From Polytrichum commune (taxonomy: Eukaryota; Streptophyta; Polytrichopsida; Polytrichales; Polytrichaceae), in assembly GCA_950295325.1 (NCBI GenBank), contig OX485808.1, positions 3,414,501 through 3,474,500 on the forward strand: a stretch of 60,000 nt of DNA, given 5' to 3'. The notes beneath the pieces are model-generated. The model was not told the DNA's origin and searched no databases. It worked only from the letters and a program-made list of their open reading frames with translations. Below, piece after piece: positions 9,641 through 23,100 of the stretch (position 1 is the stretch's first letter; each line of letters starts with the position of its first letter). A program made the position numbers and the translations under genes.

Positions 9641-10430
9641 AGCTGGTTTTCATACCACCTTGATGTACTTTTAGTCCCATAAGCGACTTTACAATCAGTA
9701 TCATTTCATTTCATTGTGAAAGAACAATACAACAAGTTATGTGCATGTATTGACATTTGTGTTTTGTGCTTCAGTAGGAATACAAACAGCCAACGCCAGC
9801 TTATCAGAAACTCAAGAGATCGCTTTTGCTTTGACAGGGTTGCTATCACATTATCTCAAACTACTAAGGTAGATGAGCTGAAAAGTGACACTTCCAGGAA
9901 CTTATAAACCTGCTTGAAAAACAAGTTTTACTTTTAGGGTCACCTCCCTCAAATGTCATTACAAAGTCCATGACATTCACAATTTCCTTACACGGTGACT
10001 TGTTGCATATCAATAAACTGGGCAGGAATCTTACCAATGATTACTACAAAAACATAAAGGTTAGATTTGCCTTGATCACTACAATTACTCACAACAATAA
10101 CATTGGACACAGAGTTGTAACAATTAGAAATCAATATTTGCACTGGTCACAATGTACAGTGAGTCACATCCGCTACAAGGCTCTTGAGCAGCAATGACGC
10201 AGGCAATCGTCGTGCGTCATGTTTTCAAGAGCTCCTGACCTCAACATGAGTCCCCCACAACACTAACCTTGGTCTACTACCTGGGGCTTCCCACAACATT
10301 ACTGTACACCTCTCCTAATGAGAAAAGGGCGTGCCCCCCTCGGGAGGCAAATTACCAACCAATTGACAACTTTTCACAACATTCTTCCGAGGTATATGGT
10401 ACATATGTAGGGACCATGTCTTGACCTGAG
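9641..10430 (-). other. NOT1 3' flank and probable 3' UTR
   Basis: Sequence after the NOT1 stop codon, which lies at 10431-10433. No domain-bearing frame is present. The UTR end could not be placed because no convincing cleavage or poly-A site was identified. The LINE remnant ends somewhere near 9640-9700. Confidence 0.45.
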
Positions 10431-13400
10431 TTAGCCTTTCAATCCGTCGACTGTCAGACTTGCAGTTAGATCATCATCGGAAGCTTTCATTGGTGGTCCC
10501 ATGCATGAGCGAGCAACCGACTCAAATAACTTTTCTATCTCAGGGGCACAACGAGTGAAACTATGGCTCCAGAAGTTATAGCGCGGGTTCTGCACAAAAA
10601 CAGACAAAAGTCATCAGATCACACAGATCGTAGGTCAACACAGTCTAACATCACATACTCCAGCACTTCATGCAACAAAGAAGCAGCCTTGGTAAAAACA
10701 TATTTCTAACCTTGATGAGTTCAATAAAGGTGATAAGCAGGCCCCATGGATGTGGTCTGTTCACAATCAGTCTCTCCAACAATACCCTTGTAATCTGCTC
10801 TTGGATAATTTCCTGCATCCATCAAACTCTCAGTTATTCCTGGAGTGCCCCTGCAGTAAAAAACACACCACCACTCTCCAACTCCAACAACTACTAGCAT
10901 CTGTTAGGAAATAATTTGAAACCATCTTCATCACAAATCAGCAGCAAATGGTCCTCCACGAATTCTTGCTTGCAATAAACATTTATCACTAGAAACACAG
11001 GAGGAACATACCAGATTGGCCTCTGCAAAGAGATATAGAAGCACACATGAAAAGTAATGTGTATGATTGTTGGGGTAACGTAGTTGATTAGCCACTGCAT
11101 TCAAGAACAAGTATCTGCCTTCCGTGTCCAGATCAGTAATAAGCCGCTGGAAAATATCCATGGGTGCACTATGGGTAATGGGTGCTGTTGGAACTGCCAA
11201 CTGTTGCGGGGTAGTCTTGCTCTGGAGCTGCTGTATTGCCTGTATATGGAACCGGTCAGGAACCCAAACAATCATTAGTTTTCTGTGGCTCAAAATGCTA
11301 CGGAGAAATATCCCGTGTTCATGAATTTGAGTTGTGCCTGAGACTAGAACTGGTCACTTTGAACAGCCTGGCCGTTCTTTGAAAATCTACTCCCCCTCAC
11401 ATGCTACTCAATTGAAAATAAATTCAGATCATTCCCGTGCTTGGATTTTTCCTTTTTTCAAACACCACATCTAATATCTGCCACTACAAGCAAAAACACA
11501 ATTTTATTTCGGACTTAACATTTCACAAGATCAAGCACCACCATGTGACTTTCATTTACCTGCATCCCAATGTACAGCACCAGTGCATTCAAAAGTGGCA
11601 CGTTGTATTTTGTGCCACAAGGAACTGCCTCGCTTGCAGGCAGAAGGAGACGAGCTTTTATATCCAGTGACTGAAAAGATTGCGAATGCCTTGTCTGCTC
11701 ATAACACCAGGAATTCAACAAATTTCATGACCAGGCAACCTTACAATAGTAGTGACTTAAATATGAATGCGGAATCTCATACTGCCTAAAGCATCATAAA
11801 TTTGGATGTAGGATCACAAGCAAATGGACTCATCTCTTCAGTAGTCAACTGAACATCGAAAAGCAAAAGTGTGGAAGTTGAGCAAATACCTTCAGATAAT
11901 CATCCACCTCAGCCTTTAACTGCTTGTTCTTCAGAGCAGATTCAACATCAAAGAGAATATGTGGAGCCTGGCTGATCTCTGGTAGCAAGTCCACCTGGAA
12001 GAAGGCTATAATATTAGCTAAACAAACAAACAAACCAACAAACAAACAGCTAAGAGAATCTCAGGGGTGACAGGACAAAAGAGACTACAAAGAACTATAT
12101 TGAAATAGTCCTATTGGTTCGTAACCACATAGTGCGATAACCTACCTTGAGATTCGGTGTGAAGGGATCAGGAAGTCGCATGTTACGAGGGAAAGCGCTC
12201 AGGATAAGGTTGCGCATCTGGATGCATGACGGTGGAATAACATCACAGAAACTGAAGTGATGATCACACAAAAACTCTGGAAAGTCATGAAGAAGCACAA
12301 GTAAAACCCGAAGTGTGCCTTTGTATAGTAGGCGAACCTGACAAGAGGAATGATGAAGTCAGATGAAAGTAGGCCAAACAATGCGATCAATTCATTAGTT
12401 TCTGCCATGTACACCTAACATACATGTGATAAACAGATGGTTGCAATTGCCATTGACAAACCCCAAGTTTCACATAACATTGCAATACTCTACGCCAGGT
12501 ACAATTCACAATTTCTCCAATTCTACCTAAACTGAATTCTACAAATAGGCCAAACAAACTTCGGACTATATCCCGAGAAAGGAATGAAAATTATAGTAAG
12601 CTTAAAGGCACTTACTGGATCACTGACATCAGCATTTCGCAAATAAGGTTCCATGAATTTAAAAAGGGCCACTAACAACCGTTGAAAAAGAGGCCATCCC
12701 TTTTGTGAGTGGCTCAGGAGCAGTTTAGGCATAAACATGCGGTGGCTTATCAGCTCAAGCCATGCAAAGCTGCAATAGGACACACACACACTTGCAAGTT
12801 ACAACAGTGCACAATACATACCAACTTTACAGACTCCTATCACAAGATTTGGGGAAAACCTGACAACATGTACAAGAACTCCAAAATTGTAAGCTAATCA
12901 CATAATCTCTATATGTATGCATTATTGAAAAGTCCTCCACAATCGCCACTACAAGGATTGCACTAGGAACTCACCTCCAGCCAGGTACTTGGAGAGGTTG
13001 AAGGGCCCAAAGTGCATTTCCAAAAGTAGTGAGAACCTGGTCACCAGCATCAATACAGTACTATTAAGAATACATTAATATTGATGAGAGAAAGATTCCA
13101 TACATGGTGTGGATGAATAGATGTGCTCAAGTCAGTGAAAACTGGCAAGACAAGCAATTACATGTTGTAAGATTGTACCTGGAAGTTACTTGAATCCAGT
13201 GTTGAGTCTGCTGAGTTGAATTCCATCAACCATGTTACAAACAGCCGAAAATACGGACGAGGATTGAAGCTAGCCTTCTTCTCATTATAGTCTCTCTGGA
13301 TCACACGTACTGTCACAACCATCACCTGCAATCTCAAGCCAAGCAATACACATTAGTGTACAAAACAGAAACAAGAACTAGAAAACAGTCTCAAGTAGTG

Positions 13401-14178
13401 TGAAATCAAGCAAACAGCATCAAGAGCAAATTGATAATTCTTAGATGTAAACAAAGAGTATCTCATCCCAATACCTTGTTCAGAAGATTGACCTTGCTCA
13501 TGGAGGGATCCACATAGTACTGCACACTCAAAATAATGAGCTGTAATGAGAAAACGAAGGCTAAAGGAAATATATTTTTTCTGAGAAGATAAACACTGGT
13601 AAAAAGAGGAGGTACCACAAAAATTAATTCAGTGCTGATCAACAAACTCAATGTGGTGTCTTTTACCTTCACAAGTAGCATTACAAGCTTTGCAAACATA
13701 TCAATTGCAGCAAACGAAAGGTTCGCCCCTTGCTGCCTTGACTCTCCCAGCCCTGAGTTGGGTAAAGTCTCAGTGTTCACACAGTGGGCCACTGCAAGCT
13801 CCTGTGATGCCCCAAGATTTTGTCAGTTTCTGACTAACAATCTATGCCATATGAAGCAGTTGACTCGGAATTCCTAACCCTTCATGCAACATAAAAGTGC
13901 AATAGTTAACATTCGTCTCTATAAAGACACATTGTAGACAGAAGGCTATTTGCTAAAATAGAAGTCATATACTAGCCAGTGACAGAGACAACATAATTTC
14001 TAAAAGAAGGATATACAGAGGAGTTTCATACAATTAAAATACGGAAGAATCTGTCTGAGGTGTCATCGCCTTTAAGCATCCCAGAGTGTTGAAGCTGTGA
14101 CATGTAGCCTGCATAAGCCTTATCAGTTGCTCCAGGAGCTTCACAAACTATTGCCCACTCGTCAAACAATGCAGCCAC
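10431..14178 (-). CDS. NOT1: NOT1 exons for C-terminal NOT1 homology domain (residues 1945-2472)
   Basis: Exons: 14178-14032, 13801-13667, 13519-13475, 13325-13179, 13036-12975, 12769-12616, 12337-12146, 11994-11890, 11670-11560, 11239-11012, 10812-10711, 10589-10431. This HEAT-repeat domain binds the NOT2-NOT3 heterodimer. Highly conserved strings include [38 protein letters not shown] and [19 protein letters not shown]. The final exon codes [20 protein letters not shown] and ends KG-TAA. The smallest exon is 45 nt (13519-13475). Confidence 0.95.
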
Positions 14179-17100
14179 CTGGTCACCATCACCAACCCCA
14201 ATCACAAATGAGATCATCCATTTTAAGGTTAGGAAACTGTAATCTTATGCTGCAGCAAGCCATCACAGTAGACAAGGACCTGCAAGATTTACATCCAGTA
14301 TATTCAGTCTCAGTGAACCAGTGTCCAACATGGGAAGCGCAAACATCATACTTGATCTCGGAGTCCAGCAGGATCTCCAGCAGCTGTATCACGGGTTCCA
14401 ATTTTCCCATCCTCTCTCAAACCAGAACTTCGACTTGAAGGAACCTGCAGAAGAGAATATACACAACTCATTTTCACATTGATGAAGACATACAGACCAT
14501 CTAAGCACTTCTACTATATGGGAGAGTGAATAAAAAGCAACTCAATTGAGCTGAAGAATAATAAGAAAAAGAACACAACCATATTCAGAAGATGAATTGA
14601 ACTCACATATTAAAGCCATATTAACATGAATCAGATGAAACACCAAGAGAGTGAAGAAATAAATATACCTTTTTATCTTTCGCCAACCTGACTTTATCAT
14701 CCTTGCTGGTACCCGTAACTCCTTGCCCAGCCGCAGTTGATGTGGTTCGAGCAATCTCAACCAACTGTTGCAAGGACTCTGGAGAGCCTGGCCGAGCAGC
14801 TAGCTGCAGATTTCAAAAAGTACAGTATGTCAGTCACTTACAAACAAAGGGTTACATGATACCACCACAATAATGTTGGCTTGCAATATCCTCAACACTG
14901 CTTGCAAAGGGATGACATAAAAATCTCACCTTCCCCAAAGCATCAATTACATTGTAAAACTCTGTGTTGCTCACACCGGCATCCTCTATTACACAAGTCT
15001 TGACCAAGTAGGCAGCAAATTCAACAGCATCCTCTGTGATTCCAACAATAACAAGGTCACATAAGTAATAATCATGAGATATGTACATGATTGCAACCCA
15101 TAAAGATGAGCAACAATGTCAACAAGGACAGTACAGGTCTGATGGTTCTTGTAACTTACTATTGCGGCCACCGTCAATAAGTTTGGCAAGTTGCACATTG
15201 TAGTCAGACAAATTCATGAGTTCTGACCGAATCAAACCCACAGTGATGTCTCGATTGAACCTCCGTTCTTCATCTGAATAAATAACCTGTGGTATGTGAC
15301 AGAAACAAATCTGAGGATTAAAAAATGCACATCAACAAAATACCTCAACACGCCAAGCATCAAAATGTACCCAACACTAGTACTATTAAATAGGAAACTC
15401 TGCTGAAGTACTCAACAGACATTTGCTGAAGTACTCGACAGATTCTCAGAAGACCTAGCCTTCATGTATAATTTAGATACGACATTCTATTTAGAAAGCA
15501 GCACTTCTATAGCCTGAAGAAATTTCAAGAGCTGCATCAGAAGTACAAAAAATCATACCCAGCTAGTAAGTTCCTTCACAACACGTTTGCAAACATCTCG
15601 GATGGCTTCAAGAATTGTCAGATGCACTGACATGTGCATTGGGCTCGAAGCATTTTCATATAACCGCTGAAAAATCTGCCCAAAACATAAGAACAAAACT
15701 TATAAGATCCAGCCAGAAAATACATCATCCTTACTTTCTGAATTGGCTGCAGTGGTAGGACATGACTAAAACAGACACTCATCAATAAAAGCCCTCAGAA
15801 ACACAGTGCATCACTACCTTTTGAGCAATAGCCAAAGCTGCCTCATCCCTGCTAATGGCTTGCGTGATGATTTCTTGCAACTCGGTCACAATAGTCTGTA
15901 GAAAAATCTCAGCAAAATTAGGGAGCGCCAAGGAAACTCCATGCCACTAATCTTGCAAACATGTGATCAACAGAGTGATTCTTTCTTCACAGGGAGATAA
16001 AATAATAAATTTATCACCAAAACCCCAGTGCCAGAATTTGAAGAATACCCGAACTTCATGATCAGAGGGAAGCGTTGCATAGCTCATTGATGCCACTTTT
16101 GACACTGCAATATCCAGCTGAACAAAAGGATATATTAGAGATTAAGTCAGACACCTGTATTAGGTAACACGTCTTTAAATTGGCCAAGCAAGTCCATAAG
16201 ACGAAGAATCACTATTTTGGATAAGGTTGAGAACTTCAGAGGACACTGTTTAGAACTCTGGCCTGAAGCTGAATTGCAATCCTATACAGAATGTTGAAAA
16301 TGTTGAAATTGTTACACAAGGTATACATATTTTAGAAGCATATAAGTATTTCTGAAAAGACATAACCCTCACCTTCTGAGCAACCAAGTGGTACTTTTCC
16401 ATAACCTCTCCTGTGGTCAGAGAGCTCTCTACCATTGCTGGTCCCAACTGCTCGATAGGTAAAGGTGGCGGAGGAGAGAAAGCCCCTGGATTTGAAGTAC
16501 CCTGCAGACACATAATAACATTTTTGACCCATTTAGGAATCTCTTGCACTTTGAAGGATCCACCATTGGCTAGATAGAATATGGATAAAGCAATTATGCA
16601 ATTAAGCCACCGACATACAGTCCATGTCTTTGAACAACAGAATTTGGAAAAAAAAAAAAAAAAAAAAACTTGTTATTAAGGCCTATAGGAACAACTGATT
16701 TCCTCCCACCTTGAAAGCAGAAGTTACTTCACTTCCATTGACATCAAGAGGTGATGATGAGTTGCCAGTAAAGTGAGGCAACAGCATATTGGCATCCTGA
16801 CTTTGCTGAGTTGATCCATCTGCTGCAATAGCTGATGCAGATGAGGAGAAGCTGTTTATTACAACAACACATAGTATAATTAGTCTATGCAGACTCAACT
16901 TTATCAATTAATTGATACATCCACCGCTACAGAAACAATAAATTATCAAGTAATGCAGCTTTGTCAGATTATTCATTTTGCAGAAATTTTTTCAAAAGAA
17001 TACAGAGTTGAGGGCTCTACCTAAGAGGGGACTGAACTTGAAGGTCGAGATCATCAGGCCCTATATCTGACACCTGATGTAAACCGCCAGCTGATGCCTG

Positions 17101-20100
17101 ACTGTGACCATTGTAGAAGGTGGGTGCATTTCCTTGACCATTTGCATAAGGTACAGAAGGCGGAAGGCTTGAACCTGATGGTGGCCCTGCTGGAGCAGAC
17201 GCAGGTTGACTTTGCTGGTTTTGCCATGGAAGCCGTGCAAAGTCCTGACCATAAAACAATTTACAACGTCTTAGCATAAGTTCCATCAGAAACATCTGTT
17301 TAACAAAATATTAAGGAAAACCAAAGATGTCCAGTTCAAGGTTGCTAGTAGAATTGGTAAACAAATGGCTTGGCCAGAATATCAAACCTGGATTAAGAAA
17401 GTCTCATCAAAAAAACCCACAAAATACATATGGGGCTCTCTACGAAGACACACTCAATGACCAGAGTATAGTAAAAATTAGACATGCATATGACACATGG
17501 ATGTAATGTGCTTGTAGTAAAATTTTAATCTGGGGATCTAAAGGGTGGGAACAGTGATGACCTCATAAACACGTTGTTGTGCATTTGTCAACCTTCCAGG
17601 CTTTGGTCGAAGAATTTCTGGTAAACGAGCCAAAGTTGGTCCTGAGTAGAAAGAAGCATCATAGTATGCAGCACTATTCCCATCCCTCTTACTTCTCCTG
17701 ACAGACAGTGCAGGTCCAATAGCATCGGCCAGATCCCTCTGAGCCTGAAAATTGGGCCACATATGTCAATAACTTAATGTAAACAATTCCATCTGAGTGA
17801 AACACATTTGGGCCAACCCAATGTGTACAGGATATCATGATCTACAGCACAGCAAAAAGTAACAAGAGAGTTCATTACCTTCTCCGTTGCAGATTTCTCA
17901 ATGACAGCGCATCCTAGGTCAAGATTATCATTAGTCACTAGATTCACAGCTTGATCCAAAGCTTCTCCTGCAAGATTTACCACTTGTAGCAAGCTTCTCA
18001 AGTGAGTAGCCATAGCTACACGCAAAGGTTCCTGGCAAAGCCAAGTACAATACATGTCAGAGTAATTACACAAAGTGATCAACCATCCTTATGTCCTTCA
18101 AAAAATTGTATTACTGCTGACTAGCTAAGCCACATTATGCACATATAAATGTGGCTGAAAGATAGGTTTCACTAACCCAATAACCAAGGTAAACAAGGCA
18201 ATCAAAATCCCTAATTTACTCCTAAAAGAAAGTAGCATCAGTAGCATCAATAGCATGTTGCAAAATATCTTGAGGAAATACGAAGTTTTCACAGCATTCA
18301 CAAACACTCTAATTTTTTTAAACATGGCTAAAAGCTGACAAAAAAAGCTTCGCCAACCTTGCAGGTCACATGAGCCAAGCTCCCTGCCAGACTGGCCACC
18401 ATCAGGCCAGCTGAATTGCGTGTCTGATTTTCATCTGCCTCCATAGCATAATCCTGGATTTCAAACAGCCAAATCAGAAGAATGAGAATACCATGGAAAT
18501 AAATTTGTTTGTTTTCTTACCCATTTATCTTTTAGACAATACACAGAAATATATGCTCCTCATAAACTACCTATTACAAAGTGTAGAAATCCTAAGGAGA
18601 TCTTGCAGACTTTGGACATATACAACAGGACATACCTTCATGACAAGTTCACGGGTAGTCATGCATGCAATAGTCACACTTCGGTCAACAACTGGTGTGA
18701 TTATTTCCCGTATTGCCCGGTCCATAGCAAGAGGAACAATTCTGCCACACAACAAAAATAAAATGCTGAGGAATGAGCAGCACCATCATGCAAACTGAGG
18801 TATATGATGTTACAAATAGCATTTGGAAATCAATTTAATATACAAAGCATCTTGTATACAAGTAGATTCTGCACCTTTGAAGCTGAAGCTGCTGCACCAG
18901 GCCTGTCAACTTTGGATTGAGTACCACATAATGCGTCAAATTTGGAATTGACATTGCTACCTGCCATTGAATACCGTTAATACACGTAGGAGGTACAATA
19001 GCATAAAAAAAATTAGTGAACAGGAAGCCAATGAGAAACTTGGATTTCAAAATGCATGTTGCTATCTTTGTACCAACTACAATTAGATTTAATTTGTATG
19101 AAAAAGGTTCTGCAGATGACCCAAATTTCCAACTAATACATGCTTGAGTTCAATTGAAATTGTGGAACCCCAATTATCTGTGACAAAATTTACTTCTCTT
19201 TCATTGCCAATACATTAACCCTAAAATATTTCTCTCGTTTGAAGTTAACTGACTCACAGCAATGTAAGTACAAGGAACTGGAAGCACCTGACTGGCAGAG
19301 AAGGCCTGAGTAGATTGTGATGGTCCTTGGCCAGGTTGCAATCTCTCAGCCGGACTCAGAGATGTCATCTTCTCTTCCTCAAATAACTAGAACCACAACC
19401 CACATACAGGTATCAGTTATCTAGAACCCTTTGGTATGAATACAAATGATTAACATGACAGTCAACGCAGCAAGTAGAAAAAAACATTCAAACAAGTGGA
19501 ATGCAAAGCAGAAGATAAGACATGCAGACCAGACATACAAACCAGTCTCTACACATGTAACATAGATTACCTGAGATGATGTTGGTGTAGGAGGTAAACT
19601 GGGTAGTGAAGCTGAGCCAGGAGGTTCAGGAGGCAGTTCCAAGGGTTGACTAGGAGCTGCAACAGGTGCACGAACAGGTCCTGGAGGTGCTAATGGTGCT
19701 TGTTGGTGTCCAGTCAAGTCTTTGGTAGAGAAATCAGGATTACCTTCAAGATCTCTTTCCCTACCTCCCAACAGCTGTGTGGGTTTCACATCCTTGAGAT
19801 CAACATTGAGAGTCTTGAACAGTACCTGGAAAACATTTTATGGGGTTCCCTCTACAGTTAGATAATCAGACACAAACTTTTAATTTGAATAGTACACTAA
19901 GCCAGTGGGAAAATACCATTGATACCAGGCACTCTTACAAGATGGACAAGAATCACTAAATATAAATATGGACCTGCTGCACCTTAAAGTCTTGGGACCC
20001 ATGAATAGCTTGTGAGACATTTCTAGCCATCTTAACAAGTTCTAGGTGACCAAAACATTAAAAAGGAGGCTGAGATTAAGGATTCAAAGTCCACAACTAA

Positions 20101-23100
20101 TTTTCAAATAAATAACAATGTCGAATTCAATAAAAACTTGCCTCAATGTCGAATTTGAGATTCATTTTCAAAGCTGGCATTGCATAAATCTCGGCCAGAA
20201 GCCCAAGGATTCCCATGGTCCAAGGATTGGGTGGTTGGTAGGCCAAACTGGACTGGCATGGTTCAAGAACCTGCAAACACCACACAAGATTCCATAGAGA
20301 TGCTCAAGATTAGAAATAGGAAATCAAGTTTTATACGTGAGCAGCAAGAACGGCATCAATAACATCTTCTGGCTTGCAAAATTTCTCTGCTCTACGATTC
20401 CAGGCAGATTTCCATAGTTAACCTAGAACATTTTCTGTTACACAAAGTAAACAAACACTTTAAAGGCAAACACAAAGTAAAATGTTGCATTTCAGGCTCA
20501 AAGAATGTGTAGCATCTCCATCATACACCTTCACACACAACTACCAAGAATTGCAAAGTTCAGAATGTAGGACCTTGGAGGTGAAAGGAATAACTGCAAT
20601 CATCAATCCCTTCTCGTATGCCTGAATCATAAGCAGGTGTGAGAGTGTAGAATAGGAAATAATGAGATTACTACAATGGGCCAACAAGAGTCCAAAGAGC
20701 ACTTAACAGTATATCAGTAACATCCCTATAAACTGCATCTGACCATCATCAAAATGCGGAGCATTGAAATCTGTTATGGAAGGTGCAGACCTCGATAATA
20801 AGAGATTTGGGATCAACTTCCCGAGCACGCAGCGCCTGATTCCGACCAATAGTTAATTTGCCAAGCCAGCTTCCTAAGTTCTTCAAAAGTGAACGCTCCT
20901 CCGAGCTTATCTTAATCAAATCAGATCGGAGCAAGACCTGCAAACGTATTGTCACTAGTGATGAAACCATCTCAAAGATAGCTCAATTCAAAAAGCTCTA
21001 GTCACCAGAAACCACAATCAATTCCAACAAAGTCAAGGCAAACGCCAAGTATTGTAGTTGTGAGAAACAAAGCCATATTAAAATTCAAACAACATGATAA
21101 TAAGATAAGGCAATTAGTGACAGCGAGGAAATAAGGACCTTGCAGTTCTCGTAGGATGCCTTCAAAACCTCTTTCTGCAATCCTTTTGAGTTCAGCTTAT
21201 CCAAAAATTTGAGATACAAATCGTGGAAATTTGGCTCTATGCTTGCTCTAAAATCCATGCAACATAAGAATCAGTGTCTGAAGAAAGGACATAAGGTACT
21301 AGCGCATACATTAAACAGCTGAAAGAGATATGGTTCCTAAAAATTGACACAGTCAGCAACTTTTCCACAGGCTAATAAAGGCAAAAAAATTAATACCTTT
21401 TCATAACCATGTATTGTGCAAACCAGGGATAATACTGCTCCTTCAAAACCTCTAGACATTCTTTTGCCTTCAGTTCCAGATTAGTGATTGAGATATTGTT
21501 GATGATGAATGCAACCTTATCTTGAGAATCTGATGAAGGCGCCTGTAAAATAAAGACCAATTAAAGCAGAAACAAGAAAACATTATGTAACACTAGGAGT
21601 GACCAAAAAACTAAGTTATAAGTAATCCATAAGGATCCAAGGCTCAGAGTGGGATGGTTTGCACTATGAAGTGCTAATAAAACAAATAATCAGCTCATAG
21701 GAGCACTAGGCTTGAGTACATATCAGTTGGTTTCAGAAACTATACCTCAATTGGGGAATCTCTACTCTCCGCTGCAGCAACAAGAGTCCCAATATTTAGA
21801 GCATGTCCAAATCCTGCTGCTGTTGAAGGCTGCCGTAGAACACCTTGAAGAAAGAACACAACACCAAAGATCTTTAATAACTTAATTGTTTCACAAGGCC
21901 AATTTGACTCCAATAAAAGATGACTCCAGTAAAAGAGTCCAGTACTTCAGCACCATATAGAAAAAGAGCCCAGCAGGAGACACCAAGGTATATAGCCTAA
22001 TCGTTGTAAGCAATCCAGCTAAGAAAGTGCTCACTACAGCAATGCTTCAGTGAGCGGAGCCTCACTGTTCTAAGAGACTTGTGGGCTTCACAAAAACCCC
22101 ATTCTAGTGATTCCTCATTCCTCATGACCTACTTTCTGGTCCATTTTGTTTTCCTATTCTTTAATTTTTCCCTATTTTAAGGGTCCAAGACCTCCTGCAC
22201 CATAGGCCCAGATGCAGTCAAATGCAGTTTACTCACATCGGACAATGCACATGACTCTCAGGGGCTCTCCAACCATGCCAACAATGCCATCATTGGCACC
22301 ATAGTCCAGGAGACCTATGGCGCAGTCACCTAGAAACGTCACAAATCTCAACCTCAATACACAAGTCCCCGAAGGCAAATACTTTTATCTGCAATTTACC
22401 TGTTATGGCACCCGCTTTTGATCTAACATGTGTGGGTCCAACCGACTGACCATTAGCTAATGCCGAATAAGTTGCACCCTGTGAAGCCAGCTGCAAGGCC
22501 TGGCCACAAATACAATTGCTGTAACATCAGTATCCGTTTAATCACTGACACTAATTGCTACAAATCTCCAAGAATTGCACAGTTTCATGCATCATCTCTC
22601 CAGGCACCACCAACCTCTCAGCTGCATAAGTTGGCATTCTACCATATAGTGACAGGTTATACTCCTCTTAATTAGCATTTAAAATCACAAACAAGAGAAT
22701 GCATGGTACTTTGTAGAGAGAAAAGACAGAGATTGCTTCACGTATAGTACTTTTTGCCCAGAGCTGAGATCAAATGTCTGACTTCCAGCTGCTGACTGCT
22801 GTGATGGCCCAGACTGAGAAAGCACTGGATTCGTGACCTTAACCCTCTCTTCTTGCAAGGTCAATGCCTGTCCCGTAAACTGCATTGGAAGTGGAGCAGA
22901 TTCTGGACTCTGAAAATTTGACTCTGTACCCGCTTGACCTAGAAAGGTTCCATTTAGCACCATGGAGCTCCCTAAAGCAGCATGGAGTGTTGCATCCAAA
23001 ACCTTTCAAGGCAAGGAATGAACAATTAGTCACAATAACCCTAGTTACAGAGTAGCTCATTTAGAAATAGAAAACCTTTGTAGTTGCAATTGACCAAAGG

